In this document: piece after piece, positions 52,076 through 60,573 of the stretch
How positions within the stretch are numbered: position 1 is the first letter of the stretch
How the letters are laid out: each line of letters starts with the position of its first letter
Assembly (NCBI RefSeq): GCF_026109735.1
Contig: NZ_CP069620.1
Coordinates: 558,001 to 622,000 of the forward strand
Source: Salinimicrobium tongyeongense
Lineage (GTDB): Bacteria > Bacteroidota > Bacteroidia > Flavobacteriales > Flavobacteriaceae
Reading direction: 5' to 3'
Length of the DNA stretch: 64,000 nucleotides
The notes under the pieces: model-generated
The model's input: the letters and a program-made list of their open reading frames with translations, nothing else
Told to the model about the DNA's origin: nothing
Databases searched by the model: none
Made by a program: the position numbers and the translations under genes

Positions 52076-52846
52076 TTAATTGTTTTTATTAATGCTTACG
52101 CTAATATTTTCAGTTTGGATATCAGAGAAAAATTCCAGTTTTCCTGCTTCATATAGGGAGTCCAAATCACGTAACGGTGTGGAAAACTCTTTGGCTTTAT
52201 AGTTTTGGTAATCTACGAACCTGATTCCTTCTACCACCCTGGGATTCAACGCTTTCCTGAACCTTATTCCCCCGTCATTGGTAAAAAACCTATAAGCTAA
52301 ATAATCTACCGTGAAATTTTCCTTGTGGATCCAGTATAAGAACTCATCCTCAAAATCTGTCCCTCCACCTTCCTCACGAAAGGTAACTTTAACTTCGTAA
52401 TAGGTCTCCCCTTCCACCTCATCTTCCCCCAACAGTTCTTTGTTGGCCGCAGGCGAATTGAGCACAAAAGGCACCTGGACAAAATAATGAACAGAATTTA
52501 CCCCATCACTTATCCGGGTGACCATCGAATCTGGAACAGTAGCAGCTTTGCTGTTTACAAAACGTTTCAGACCCTCATTGCTTAGAACATCATGTGTGGT
52601 GTTACCGGCGGAATCCTTTACCATACGCTCCAACCGGAAGATGTCCCCATTGCGTTTACTCTTATATCTCCTGTTCCTAAAAGTGAAATCGATTTCAGCA
52701 TTTACATAGTTTTCTCCACCGGAGGCCTCAATACTTTTCTCTATAATTTTCTCACCTTCTGATTTTTTTTCGGAAGTGCCACAAGACAGCGATAATACTG
52801 AAACCAGTATAGCAGTTAGAACTGTATTTTTGTGAAAGGTGTTCAT
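52076..52846 (-). CDS. DUF6503 family lipoprotein
   Basis: A 256-residue lipoprotein. The ATG at 52846 (MNTFHKNTVLTAILVSVLSLSCG) gives a signal ending LSC. The body has EGEKIIEKSIEASGGENYVNAEIDFTFRNRRYKS, GLKRFVNSKAAT and YWIHKENFTVDYLAYRF, the usual DUF6503 marks. A longer frame (to 52948) adds the fragment of another gene and is not used. Function unknown; likely periplasmic, in the copper region. Confidence 0.75.
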   Translation of the reverse strand: MNTFHKNTVLTAILVSVLSLSCGTSEKKSEGEKIIEKSIEASGGENYVNAEIDFTFRNRRYKSKRNGDIFRLERMVKDSAGNTTHDVLSNEGLKRFVNSKAATVPDSMVTRISDGVNSVHYFVQVPFVLNSPAANKELLGEDEVEGETYYEVKVTFREEGGGTDFEDEFLYWIHKENFTVDYLAYRFFTNDGGIRFRKALNPRVVEGIRFVDYQNYKAKEFSTPLRDLDSLYEAGKLEFFSDIQTENISVSINKNN

Positions 52847-52848
52847 TT

Positions 52849-52948
52849 TGATTTCTCCCATTTTAAAGTACTTAAATTCGATCCCTATGAAAAGTCCCAG
52901 ATAACGATGGGCTTTCCTCAATTTTACCCCTGTTTTTCTTTTGACCAA
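52849..52948 (-). pseudogene. Fragment of a PepSY-type membrane protein gene (N-terminal piece)
   Basis: About 28 codons encode VKRKTGVKLRKAHRYLGLFIGIEF, which matches the first cytoplasmic/TM segment of PepSY-associated TM helix proteins. It is cut off and read through into the DUF6503 lipoprotein gene. The rest of the gene is missing, so this is a deletion scar. Confidence 0.55.
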
Positions 52949-52990
52949 TAATTATAATTTTTATTTGTTGCTGAAAACTTTTTATAAAGA

Positions 52991-53041
52991 CCCTGCACCT
53001 GAAGTGTTAACTAATTAAACAGACAATTTCCAGGCACAGGG
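52991..53041. repeat. Intergenic inverted repeat CCCTGCACCTG/CAGGCACAGGG
   Basis: CCCTG-CA-CCTG (52991-53001) pairs with CAGG-CA-CAGGG (53031-53041), 9 base pairs interrupted by a symmetric CA/CA internal loop, with a 29-base loop. It lies between the haem-binding gene and the PepSY fragment. Confidence 0.45.
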
Positions 53042-53059
53042 CCGGGGGATTATTTTCTT

Positions 53060-53515
53060 TTACCTTACTTCCATGGCCAAAGAATCCATCCAAACTGTGA
53101 ATTCTTCCTTCTCCTTGTCAGAAAGTTTCGCATCCCAATGCACCAGGGTATATGATTGCAAAGGCATTTCCCCATCTTTCACCTGGCTGCTTATAGAGCG
53201 CAACTTACTTCTTTGCCGCCGGGAGGAATATTCCCCAAATTCACTAAAATTCAAATCTGCCTTGCCTTTTTCAATATGGTCGTTCAAATACCAGGTAAAC
53301 GGCTGGATCTTATTATACCATGGATAATTGGTATTATTGCTATGGCAGTCATAACAAGAGGTTTGCAGGATGGTATTGATGTTTTCGGGCACCTCGTAAA
53401 TCTCCGTAAAATCTGATTTAGGAATATAATCACTATGATTGCGGTTTGTGGGGATAAACTGTATCCCCACAAAGGCAACCAATAAAATCAGACCGATGAT
53501 CTTTAGGAACTTCAT
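53060..53515 (-). CDS. Haem-binding domain protein (c-type)
   Basis: A 151-residue protein with an N-terminal TM anchor (about 4-20) and a CxxCH motif (CYDCHSNNTNYPWYNKIQPFTWYL), followed by EFGEYSSRRQRSKLRSIS and a C-terminal LHWDAKLSDKEKE segment. This is the haem-binding domain type (PF14376) found in Bacteroidetes. It lies four bases from the DUF3347 gene. Probably periplasmic electron carrier or sensor. Confidence 0.82.
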   Translation of the reverse strand: MKFLKIIGLILLVAFVGIQFIPTNRNHSDYIPKSDFTEIYEVPENINTILQTSCYDCHSNNTNYPWYNKIQPFTWYLNDHIEKGKADLNFSEFGEYSSRRQRSKLRSISSQVKDGEMPLQSYTLVHWDAKLSDKEKEEFTVWMDSLAMEVR

Positions 53516-53518
53516 TCC

Positions 53519-54139
53519 TTAAATTTCCTTCTGGACTTCTCCACAGCTAAGCATATTTTGTCCAAAGTAAGGGTTCCTTATTTCCTCACTGGTGCTTAGC
53601 CAAATCGCGCCTTTCTTGTTGTTGTACATAGGGCAAAACTGCTGATAAAGCCTTTCGGGGGAACCGGTAATAGCCAGCATATCAACCATATCAATGCTCA
53701 TTAGTTCAAAATGTTCCCTTTGGTGTGCCATATCGCTATAGGAAATATGATCGGCGTGTTCCTTGGCACTTTCAATAATTTCGGTCAGTTCCTGCCGTTC
53801 GGCAGCTTCATAACCGCTCATATTAAAGTTTTCAAAAGCTGCTACGAGGCTTTCACCGGCTTGCGCAGCCCCTTCGGAATTATCGGCTACCAGGGCATTT
53901 TTTAGTTCCATATAATCATTAACGATAATTCCCGTCTGTGAATCCTGGTTTTCACTGCCAGACATATTTTCGGAAGTTTGTTCCCCACCTTCCATCATTT
54001 CTGAACCTTCGCTCATATTTTCATGGTCCATTCCTGAACGGTCAACGTTTCCTTCTTCATTGTTGTTTTTACAGGATACTGCTGTTAAGCTCACAATTAC
54101 TAGCATTGCAATTCCTAAGTTAACTTTTAGATTTTTCAT
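53519..54139 (-). CDS. DUF3347 lipoprotein
   Basis: A 206-residue protein with a lipoprotein signal (ending TAVSC, Cys23), an acidic, Met-rich region (SEGSEMMEGGEQ) and a DUF3347 domain that ends FCPMYNNKKGAIWLSTSEEIRNPYFGQNML with a final Cys. It is the third DUF3347 copy of the region. It starts 44 bases after the multicopper oxidase gene and likely shares its transcript. Confidence 0.82.
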   Translation of the reverse strand: MKNLKVNLGIAMLVIVSLTAVSCKNNNEEGNVDRSGMDHENMSEGSEMMEGGEQTSENMSGSENQDSQTGIIVNDYMELKNALVADNSEGAAQAGESLVAAFENFNMSGYEAAERQELTEIIESAKEHADHISYSDMAHQREHFELMSIDMVDMLAITGSPERLYQQFCPMYNNKKGAIWLSTSEEIRNPYFGQNMLSCGEVQKEI

Positions 54140-54182
54140 TTTTGAATTGTTTAAACTGATATTAATTGATATTGATACTTCA

Positions 54183-56504
54183 CTAAAATCTTATGCTAAG
54201 TCCACCCCCCGCACCAAACCGGTTGTCATAACTTCCCATTACAGAAAAATTCCTGGAAAGGAAGTATTCGGCACCCACATTGTACACTTGTTCTTTTTCA
54301 AAGTCAGTGCCTTGGGGCAATTCATTTACCCAGCCAAAATCGGCCTGGAATTCATATTCCCCGAATATGACGAACCTTGGAAATAACATAATTTCCCGGC
54401 TTAAACTTATTTGCGGTCTTAGCTTATGGTCCAACCGTACATCCAGGTTGAACATATATGGCGTAAAATAGCGTACTCCGGCAACGGCAGTAGTGCTCAG
54501 TTCATCCAGGTTACCTTTCATTTCATTTTCCACGTTCACCCCACCAAATACCCGAAACCAATCGTTCAGGTAATATTCATAAGAAACCTCAGCTTCTAAA
54601 TTTTCGTTCCAGCCATATTCTGCAATTAAATTGAACTGGTTCCTTATATTGCTGGAAACCACATTCACTTCGGTCATGTGAGAGGCTACATCTGCTAAGC
54701 CCCAGGTAAAAAAGTGATTCCCTTCCTGAAAGAGAATTTCTCTGGGATGTTCTTTCATTAGTGGATTGCGCTCGGTCTGGTAGGTTACTGCCCTGGCCAT
54801 GCCACCAACCATGTGATACAGCACATGGCAGTGTAAAAACCAATCACTGTCCTCATTGGCCTCAAATTCAATGATGGTCTTTTGCATAGGTGCTACATTT
54901 ACTGTGTGCTTGAGCGGAGAATAGGCTCCATGCTTATTAAGAACACGGAAGAAATGGCCGTGAAAATGCATGGGATGGTGCATCATGGTGAGGTTGTTGA
55001 ATATTATTCGCACTTTTTCACCTTTTTCAATTTTAATCATTTCGGCTTCGGCCAGAGGTACTCCATTCATACTCCAGATGTAGCGCCACATATTACCGGT
55101 AAGGTTCAGCAAAATCTCTCTTTCAGATTTTGTCTCATCAATGGTAGTAGGAACAGGAGCCTGTAGAAAATCATAATTATAATCTGCAAACATTCCCATT
55201 TTTGACATATCAGCTCCCCCCTTCTGCTGTCCTTTTTCTGAAGTTTTGGTATTCTCTGAAGAAGAACGCTCTGCCTGAAGGCTGTCAGTCTTAGGTGCAT
55301 GTACATCGTGATCCATATCTATATCCTCTTCCATTTTTTCATCAGGTTCCATGTCCATTCCCCATTCTTTCATAAGCTCGTAAGGCTCTACTTTACCTGG
55401 ATTGAATTTCATGGCGGGAGCTCCCATTCTCATTTCCATTTCTGCCATCTGCATCATCATACCTATTTTATCCGGCCTTGGAAGTACCTCTGCCGATAGT
55501 ACCTCTCCACTTCCGAAATAGGCATGTGTAGCCCCTGACCCATCTTGGGCCACGGCCCGCACTTCAATCTGTCTGTCTTCAGGAATAGTAATGATTAGGT
55601 CATAGGTTTCTGCGATGGAAATAAAAAGTTTTTCCTTGTTCACCGGAACCACATCCAGGCCATCGGCCGAAACTAAAAGAGGCGGAGTGCCTCCGAAGGT
55701 AAGCCAAAATTGCGTTGATGCGGCTGCATTTATAATGCGTAGCCTTACCTTATCCCCGGCTTCATATTTGGTGTAATGTTGTACTGTATCCCCGTTAGTC
55801 AAAAAAGCAGGATAATATATGTCCGCGATATCTGCACCTTCCATGCGCTGACGCCAGAAATCCAGCTGGGCACCCAAAGCGCCCCTGGCAATTACACGGT
55901 TCAAGGGAGTCGCAGTTCCTTTTTTAATGCTGTACCATTCGTTGCCGCGCTTTAGGTTCCGCAGGACATTCCGCGGTTTCTCAAAAGTCCAATCCGATAG
56001 AACCAGTACTTCGTCGTGATCATAATTATAAGCGGCCGATGGTATTTGTGGTTCTATGACAATTGAACCGTATACGCCACTTTGTTCCTGCAGCATGGTG
56101 TGAGAGTGATACCAGTAAGTCCCAGCCTGAATGAGGGGAAATTCATACTTCTGTATCTTACCGGGCTCTATGGGTGGTGTAGTGAGGTAAGGCACTCCGT
56201 CGTAAAAATTGGGTAGCAGGAGGCCGTGCCAATGAATTGAAGTTTCCTCTTCCATTTCATTCTTAACGTATATAACGGCATATTCCCCCTCTTTAAAGTT
56301 TAAAGTTGGACCGGGAATGCTGCCGTTAATCGTCATGCCCATGCTTTCCTCTCCTGCAATATGGACCATTTCTTCATCTAGGGTTAAATGGTACTCCCGT
56401 ACAGGTAAATTATCCACATTCCCTTCTAATGAGGGGGTTTGTTGGGCATTAGTAAGATTTATTGATACAACTATTAATAATACTGCAAAAAGATGTTTTT
56501 CCAT
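54183..56504 (-). CDS. Multicopper oxidase fused to a C-terminal outer-membrane barrel (CopA-CopB-like)
   Basis: A 773-residue protein. After a signal peptide (1-20), the copper ligand motifs are complete: HWHG (91-94), HSH (133-135), HPMHFHG (510-516) and HCH...HxxxxM (558-569). A Met-rich insert (around 349-365) and a Met/Asp/His-rich linker (375-405) resemble CopA of copper resistance. From about 595 to the C-terminal Phe773 come alternating strands (FNLIAEYGWNENLEAEVSYEYYL, ...GGGLSIRF) of a CopB-type barrel. This would make one protein of a periplasmic oxidase and its outer-membrane partner. Confidence 0.85.
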   Translation of the reverse strand: MEKHLFAVLLIVVSINLTNAQQTPSLEGNVDNLPVREYHLTLDEEMVHIAGEESMGMTINGSIPGPTLNFKEGEYAVIYVKNEMEEETSIHWHGLLLPNFYDGVPYLTTPPIEPGKIQKYEFPLIQAGTYWYHSHTMLQEQSGVYGSIVIEPQIPSAAYNYDHDEVLVLSDWTFEKPRNVLRNLKRGNEWYSIKKGTATPLNRVIARGALGAQLDFWRQRMEGADIADIYYPAFLTNGDTVQHYTKYEAGDKVRLRIINAAASTQFWLTFGGTPPLLVSADGLDVVPVNKEKLFISIAETYDLIITIPEDRQIEVRAVAQDGSGATHAYFGSGEVLSAEVLPRPDKIGMMMQMAEMEMRMGAPAMKFNPGKVEPYELMKEWGMDMEPDEKMEEDIDMDHDVHAPKTDSLQAERSSSENTKTSEKGQQKGGADMSKMGMFADYNYDFLQAPVPTTIDETKSEREILLNLTGNMWRYIWSMNGVPLAEAEMIKIEKGEKVRIIFNNLTMMHHPMHFHGHFFRVLNKHGAYSPLKHTVNVAPMQKTIIEFEANEDSDWFLHCHVLYHMVGGMARAVTYQTERNPLMKEHPREILFQEGNHFFTWGLADVASHMTEVNVVSSNIRNQFNLIAEYGWNENLEAEVSYEYYLNDWFRVFGGVNVENEMKGNLDELSTTAVAGVRYFTPYMFNLDVRLDHKLRPQISLSREIMLFPRFVIFGEYEFQADFGWVNELPQGTDFEKEQVYNVGAEYFLSRNFSVMGSYDNRFGAGGGLSIRF

Positions 56505-56613
56505 TTCCTATTAATTTAATTAATATTTGAACATGAAGTCATTTGTAGTGGCTATTTCAAATAAAGTATAATCTCAATGAATATTTTAATTCACTCCTAA
56601 AACAGATATACCT

Positions 56614-56635
56614 TACCAGTAGTAAGTAACTGGTA
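56614..56635. promoter_or_regulatory. 22-bp dyad TACCAGT-N8-ACTGGTA
   Basis: A perfect 7-bp dyad, TACCAGT (56614-56620) and ACTGGTA (56629-56635), separated by 8 bases, lies about 110 bases upstream of the multicopper oxidase start. It could be an operator for a copper-responsive regulator of the MerR type. No experimental support. Confidence 0.45.
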
Positions 56636-56652
56636 TTGACAAAAATATTAAA

Positions 56653-57066
56653 TCAAATAAGAAACACCTGATCCCGAAGATAAATACTATGGATCAGCAA
56701 AGGAGGAGAATAAAATGTGTAAGCCGGCACCTGCCGAGGTATATAATTAAATAGAGACACATAGGAATTCGCAAAAGCACCTAAAAACACCTGTTGTTTA
56801 AAATCCAGCGATAAAAACGAATTTTTCAACTCGTCCTGACCTTCAACTAAAATTTTTTCATTACTACAACAATGATCCTTCTTCATGGAAGTGGCCATAT
56901 TGTAATGATCATGAATTCCCATTACGCAACTTTTAGCTTCAGAAAAGACAGCCAGATCCATTAAAAGACCTCCACAGAAATGTTTTTCTACAGTAAAAGA
57001 TAAAGTAGACAACAACACCACAAGTGCCATCAAAATAGAGACAATATTACGCAATGTACTTTTCAT
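56653..57066 (-). CDS. HYC_CC_PP family secreted protein, copy 2
   Basis: A 137-residue protein from the ATG at 57066 (MKSTLRNIVSI); an earlier ATG at 57090 adds eight residues. A signal peptide is followed by KHFCGGL, CVMGIHDHYN, a KKDHCCSNEK block and a PPLLIHS segment. Paralogue of the protein at 49949. The Cys-His pattern suggests metal binding. Confidence 0.72.
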   Translation of the reverse strand: MKSTLRNIVSILMALVVLLSTLSFTVEKHFCGGLLMDLAVFSEAKSCVMGIHDHYNMATSMKKDHCCSNEKILVEGQDELKNSFLSLDFKQQVFLGAFANSYVSLFNYIPRQVPAYTFYSPPLLIHSIYLRDQVFLI

Positions 57067-57110
57067 CGTCAATGGAGAAAACATTCCCATAATAGAATGA
57101 TCTCCTAATT

Positions 57111-57130
57111 TTTTCGCTTAAAAAGCGAAA
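57111..57130. repeat. Short hairpin TTTTCGCTT/AAGCGAAA
   Basis: Eight base pairs with a three to four base loop, directly upstream of the HYC copy 2 gene. Could be a terminator or 5' leader hairpin. Confidence 0.4.
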
Positions 57131-57598
57131 TTAAATATAAAATAGCAGCTAGTGTTATACTATTATGGAAAAATGTTGTACTAATTGGCTAAGCGAAATA
57201 AGCTTTCTTAATTTCATTATATAAAACTCTTTTGAGCGGCATCTCGGCGAACCTCAATATACCGTCAAGACTACGACAATTCTTCTCCCTCTTAAGAACT
57301 ATATTAATGCTCTGTAGCCGGGTTTTTTTGGGTAACAGCTAAAATCCCTGATGAATGAGGCATTGAAGAGTATTTTCAATTATACAGCTTGCTTTTAAAG
57401 CATTATAAATTCTGCTGATAATTAGCCTGTTGTAAAAAATATTTACACTATAACCATCTGTTTATCAGATAATTAAAACCTAGTCTTACTTCCTCTCTCT
57501 TGCCGTTTTGCCTTTGGCGGAACGATCTTGATTTTTTACCGGAGACTATTAATTTTAAAAACATATCCCCGGGTGGAAATCAAATTATAAAAGGGAAT
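57131..57598. other. Long intergenic region, possible gene relics, nothing assigned
   Basis: About 470 bases between the HYC gene and the mer-like operon. No open frame of note. A minus-strand segment near 57480 reads VRLGFNYLINRW, faintly barrel-like, but no start, signal or neighbouring homology supports a gene. Confidence 0.35.
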
Positions 57599-57805
57599 TT
57601 AACAGCAACTTTTATTCTCCTGAATAGGAGGACAGGGAATACTTCCAAATGAACAGAACACACAACAATCACCCTCTTTGGGCCTTAAAACCTCTTTACA
57701 TTGCTCACATTGATAAAAAAACTGGCAGGCATCTGTTGGCATTTCTTCTTGCTTGGAGTGGCCGCAATTAGAACACGTCAAAACAGATTTTAAAATAGTT
57801 TCCAT
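57599..57805 (-). CDS. GDCCVxC domain-containing Cys-rich protein
   Basis: A 68-residue protein with TCSNCGHSKQEEMPTD, a CEQCKEVL stretch, and the diagnostic KEGDCCVFCSFGSIPCPP. At least nine cysteines. Such proteins probably bind zinc or another thiophilic metal. It ends the mer-like operon, eight bases after the reductase gene. Confidence 0.82.
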   Translation of the reverse strand: METILKSVLTCSNCGHSKQEEMPTDACQFFYQCEQCKEVLRPKEGDCCVFCSFGSIPCPPIQENKSCC

Positions 57806-57813
57806 AGGTATGT

Positions 57814-59160
57814 TTATAACATTGATGTGATATCCGAGCCCATTGTCGGATAGGCATAAATCATTTTCTTTAAGTCTCGTACTGGCACCTCTTTGTACAT
57901 CGCAAGTGAGAAAAAGTTAATCGTTTCTTCTACCCCCGGACCAATGAGATGAGCTCCCACCAAAGTACTTTTATCAGTGTCTATTATGGTTTTATAAGCA
58001 TATTCCTGAACGTTAAGACGTTTAGCATTGAACCACCCTGGAACTGCCTTACTGTTCACTTTGATATTTAACCCAGCTTTCTCCGCTTCCACTTCAGTCA
58101 GACCTACCGAAGCCATAGGTGGTAGGGTAAAGACAACTGACGGCATAGGTGGATATTCCGGTTTCTTATTTTTACCCTTTAATATGTTGGAAGCAATGAT
58201 ATTACCTTCATAAACAGCTACCGGGGTTAATGGAAGCCCATCAGTATCGGCAGCGTCACCAGCAGCATATATGGATGGATTGGAGGTACTTTGTAAGTAC
58301 TTATTGACCTCAATTCCTTTCTTGTTATAATTTACAGAAGCCTTCTTCAAGTTCAAGTCATCAATATGGGGTACTCTTCCCGCACTGTTGAAAACAGCTT
58401 CAGCTGTAAACTCTGTTTCGGAACCATTTGTTTCACCAATTACCGTATAACCTTTTGCATCTTGCTTGATTCCCGTGACGTTTGTTTCGAGCATCAATCT
58501 TACTCCAAGTTTTCTGGTGGCCTCCGACAAATGGTGAACTATATCCTTATCAAAATTCTCCAAAGGCTGAGGTCCCCGATGTATGATGGTAACTTCTGCT
58601 CCACATCGCTTAGCTATATGTGCAAACTCAAAGGCAATGTATCCACCACCTATAAAGATTAATGAGTTAGGAAGTTCCTGAAGATTTAAAAAATCTGTAC
58701 TTGTCAATGCAAGGTGACCACCGTCAAATTTCAACTGGCGTGGACGTGCTCCAGTTGCAATAACAATCTTGCTTCCCTTTAAAACTTCCGATGCAATTTC
58801 GACTGCATCACTGCCGATGAAGCGAGCGGCACCATGATAGGTGTCGATATCATTGTGTTTATATCCTTTTTCAATTTTTTCAGGCATTGCATCTACAAAT
58901 TCCTGTTTAAAGACCATAATGTCCTTCCATTCTACTTCAGGAACCGTATTAATACCCTTTCCTGCCAGACGTTGAGCGAAGTCTCTCACTTCGGTAGCAC
59001 CAATGATTATTTTTTTCGGGTCACAACCACGAAGAGCACAAGTTCCACCATAGGGTAGCTCATCTGTCACAGCTACTTTTAATCCTTTGGAAGCACACTT
59101 ATTCGCAACAGTCATACCCGACATACCTGAACCTATTACTATAACATCATATTTCTTCAT
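57814..59160 (-). CDS. FAD-dependent disulfide reductase (mercuric reductase-like)
   Basis: A 448-residue flavoprotein: FAD motif IVIGSGMSGMTVA at the N terminus, redox disulfide GTCALRGC (Cys41 and Cys46), NAD motif FIGGGYIAFEFA and a C-terminal interface domain. It sits in the MerA position of the operon but lacks the N-terminal HMA domain and C-terminal CysCys of classical MerA. The dimer-interface motif reads YAYPTMGSDI, where disulfide reductases have H-P-T-x-x-E, so the usual catalytic His is Tyr and the Glu is replaced. Substrate unknown; mercury or a disulfide are options. Confidence 0.8.
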   Translation of the reverse strand: MKKYDVIVIGSGMSGMTVANKCASKGLKVAVTDELPYGGTCALRGCDPKKIIIGATEVRDFAQRLAGKGINTVPEVEWKDIMVFKQEFVDAMPEKIEKGYKHNDIDTYHGAARFIGSDAVEIASEVLKGSKIVIATGARPRQLKFDGGHLALTSTDFLNLQELPNSLIFIGGGYIAFEFAHIAKRCGAEVTIIHRGPQPLENFDKDIVHHLSEATRKLGVRLMLETNVTGIKQDAKGYTVIGETNGSETEFTAEAVFNSAGRVPHIDDLNLKKASVNYNKKGIEVNKYLQSTSNPSIYAAGDAADTDGLPLTPVAVYEGNIIASNILKGKNKKPEYPPMPSVVFTLPPMASVGLTEVEAEKAGLNIKVNSKAVPGWFNAKRLNVQEYAYKTIIDTDKSTLVGAHLIGPGVEETINFFSLAMYKEVPVRDLKKMIYAYPTMGSDITSML

Positions 59161-59756
59161 GGTCTTTCTACTTTTGTGACTTTATATCCTGTCCGTTCAA
59201 TTGCCGTCCTTACTTCTTCAACGTTCGTGCGGGTACTATCATATTCAACTATGGTATTACCTTCTTCGTAAGATACTTTGCAGGAGACAATACCGTTTAG
59301 CTTGTTAACTTCGGATGTTACATGACCCTCACATCCAGCGCAGGGCATACCGCTCACTAAAAATTCCGTGGTCTGAATGTTTTTCTCCTGCACGAACACA
59401 ACCTCCTTTTCATTGGAAGGATAAAAAGCTTCTGCATAGTAAGGGAATGCCAGACTCAGAGCAACAAAAACAGTTACTCCACCCAAAAATGTTCTGGATT
59501 GGAAGAAAGAAGGTTCGGTTTTCGTGTCACAACCACAGTCATCATCTTGTGTAGCCTTTAGGTTCAAATACCAGGCGAATCCTAAAGCAACCAATGAAAC
59601 TACTACAAGAGGCCACCTGAGAGGCTCCAGCCAACCAAATGCTCCTGCAATACCTCCCGTTCCAGCTACGAAAGCAAGTAAGGGAGTTATGCAACAAAGA
59701 GAACTGGCGATCCCGGTTAAAATTCCCACTCCAAGTAGATTGTGTTTTGCTTTCAT
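59157..59756 (-). CDS. merTP: MerTP fusion: mercury uptake membrane protein with HMA domain
   Basis: A 199-residue protein. The MerT part has TM helices and the Cys pair SLCC (21-22), then CGC (74-76), and a third helix. The C-terminal MerP part is an HMA domain with GMPCAGCEGHV (Cys139 and 142). Fused MerTP imports Hg(II) into the cytoplasm for reduction in Bacteroidetes. The gene overlaps its neighbours by ATGA on both sides. Confidence 0.88.
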   Translation of the reverse strand: MKAKHNLLGVGILTGIASSLCCITPLLAFVAGTGGIAGAFGWLEPLRWPLVVVSLVALGFAWYLNLKATQDDDCGCDTKTEPSFFQSRTFLGGVTVFVALSLAFPYYAEAFYPSNEKEVVFVQEKNIQTTEFLVSGMPCAGCEGHVTSEVNKLNGIVSCKVSYEEGNTIVEYDSTRTNVEEVRTAIERTGYKVTKVERP

Positions 59757-60121
59757 ATAGCTTCAGGTTGGTGGTCCAATAAATTAAAAAAGGGAGCAAG
59801 AAGTTGTCGATGGTCATCCCGCAGTGAATAAAAGATGGTCTGACCTTCCTTTTCTGATTTTACAAAATCTCTATCCTTCAGCTTTCGCAAGTGCTGTGAC
59901 ACTGCTGGTATCGTCATGTTCAGGATATCACTTAAATCACAAACACATAACCTTTCTTCTACCTGAAGGACATAAAGAATCTTTAATCTTACGCTGTTAC
60001 TTACCAATGAGAGCTTATTGGTTAAGGCACCTACTGCCTCTTCAACTTCTGATATTTGTTCTTTACACCGTTTGATTTGGTTCAAATCGGCCTCTTTCCG
60101 TATGCAACTATTTTCTTCCAT
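59753..60121 (-). CDS. ArsR-family metal-responsive repressor
   Basis: A 122-residue regulator with the winged helix (VRLKILYVLQVEERLCVCDLSDILNM and PAVSQHLRKLKDRDFVKSEK). The CVCD motif on the DNA-recognition helix is the metal site typical of ArsR-SmtB proteins; additional Cys is at residue 5. It starts the mer-like operon and probably represses it by binding at the dyad at 60141-60160. Confidence 0.85.
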   Translation of the reverse strand: MEENSCIRKEADLNQIKRCKEQISEVEEAVGALTNKLSLVSNSVRLKILYVLQVEERLCVCDLSDILNMTIPAVSQHLRKLKDRDFVKSEKEGQTIFYSLRDDHRQLLAPFFNLLDHQPEAI

Positions 60122-60125
60122 AAAA

Positions 60126-60133
60126 CAAAGGTA
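60126..60133 (-). promoter_or_regulatory. Candidate -7 box (TACCTTTG) for the mer-like operon
   Basis: TACCTTTG on the minus strand ends five bases before the ArsR ATG, so transcription might start at or near the start codon (leaderless or very short leader). Confidence 0.4.
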
Positions 60134-60140
60134 AAAAATT

Positions 60141-60160
60141 ATTTAAGCAAGTACTTAAAT
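60141..60160. promoter_or_regulatory. Dyad operator ATTTAAG-N6-CTTAAAT
   Basis: ATTTAAG (60141-60147) and CTTAAAT (60154-60160) are perfect inverted repeats, just upstream of the -7 box of the ArsR gene. ArsR-family operators usually have this form, so self-repression is likely. Confidence 0.6.
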
Positions 60161-60561
60161 ACATGAAATATTTTGTTCGGCTAATTATTTTTGACATCCG
60201 AGGGTGTAGGACTATTTTTTATTTTACAAATGGCATCATTTTAATTCAACTAATCAGTTATCTGGAGGAAAAAAATGAAGAAAATACCTGAATCACTTCG
60301 TCGCTGATAATGTGGGATAAAAAAACAGGATTGGATTTATAATTAATTTCCCATTGAAATAGAAAGTTCTTCTTGGATGGCTGGCATCTATACCCCGTTG
60401 TTTTCCATTCTATTTCAAAATAAAACTTCTCCATCCCGTAATCACCATTTTAAGCACAGAATAATATGTACACGCCTGCCACTGTTTTGAAACATAGGTT
60501 AAGTAGGTTTTTATTAGCTCCTCCTCCTATTAATTGCACTTCCTGTGCATTCATATTTTAA
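60161..60561. other. Intergenic region between divergent operons
   Basis: About 400 bases between divergent genes. A GGAGG run (near 60261-60268) precedes an ATG near 60275 whose frame ends after ten codons, so no gene is called. Nothing else recognised. Confidence 0.35.
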
Positions 60562-60569
60562 TACCTTTG
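60562..60569 (+). promoter_or_regulatory. Candidate -7 box (TACCTTTG) before the DUF6660-type gene
   Basis: TACCTTTG ends four bases before the GTG start at 60574, another case where the leader would be absent or minimal. A TTG at 60534-60536 is 25 bases away, longer than usual. Confidence 0.4.
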
Positions 60570-60573
60570 CAAT

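Noticed and set aside
57131-57598. A barrel-like tail gene on the minus strand
   Set aside because: Only a dozen residues look barrel-like and there is no start, length or neighbour to support a gene.
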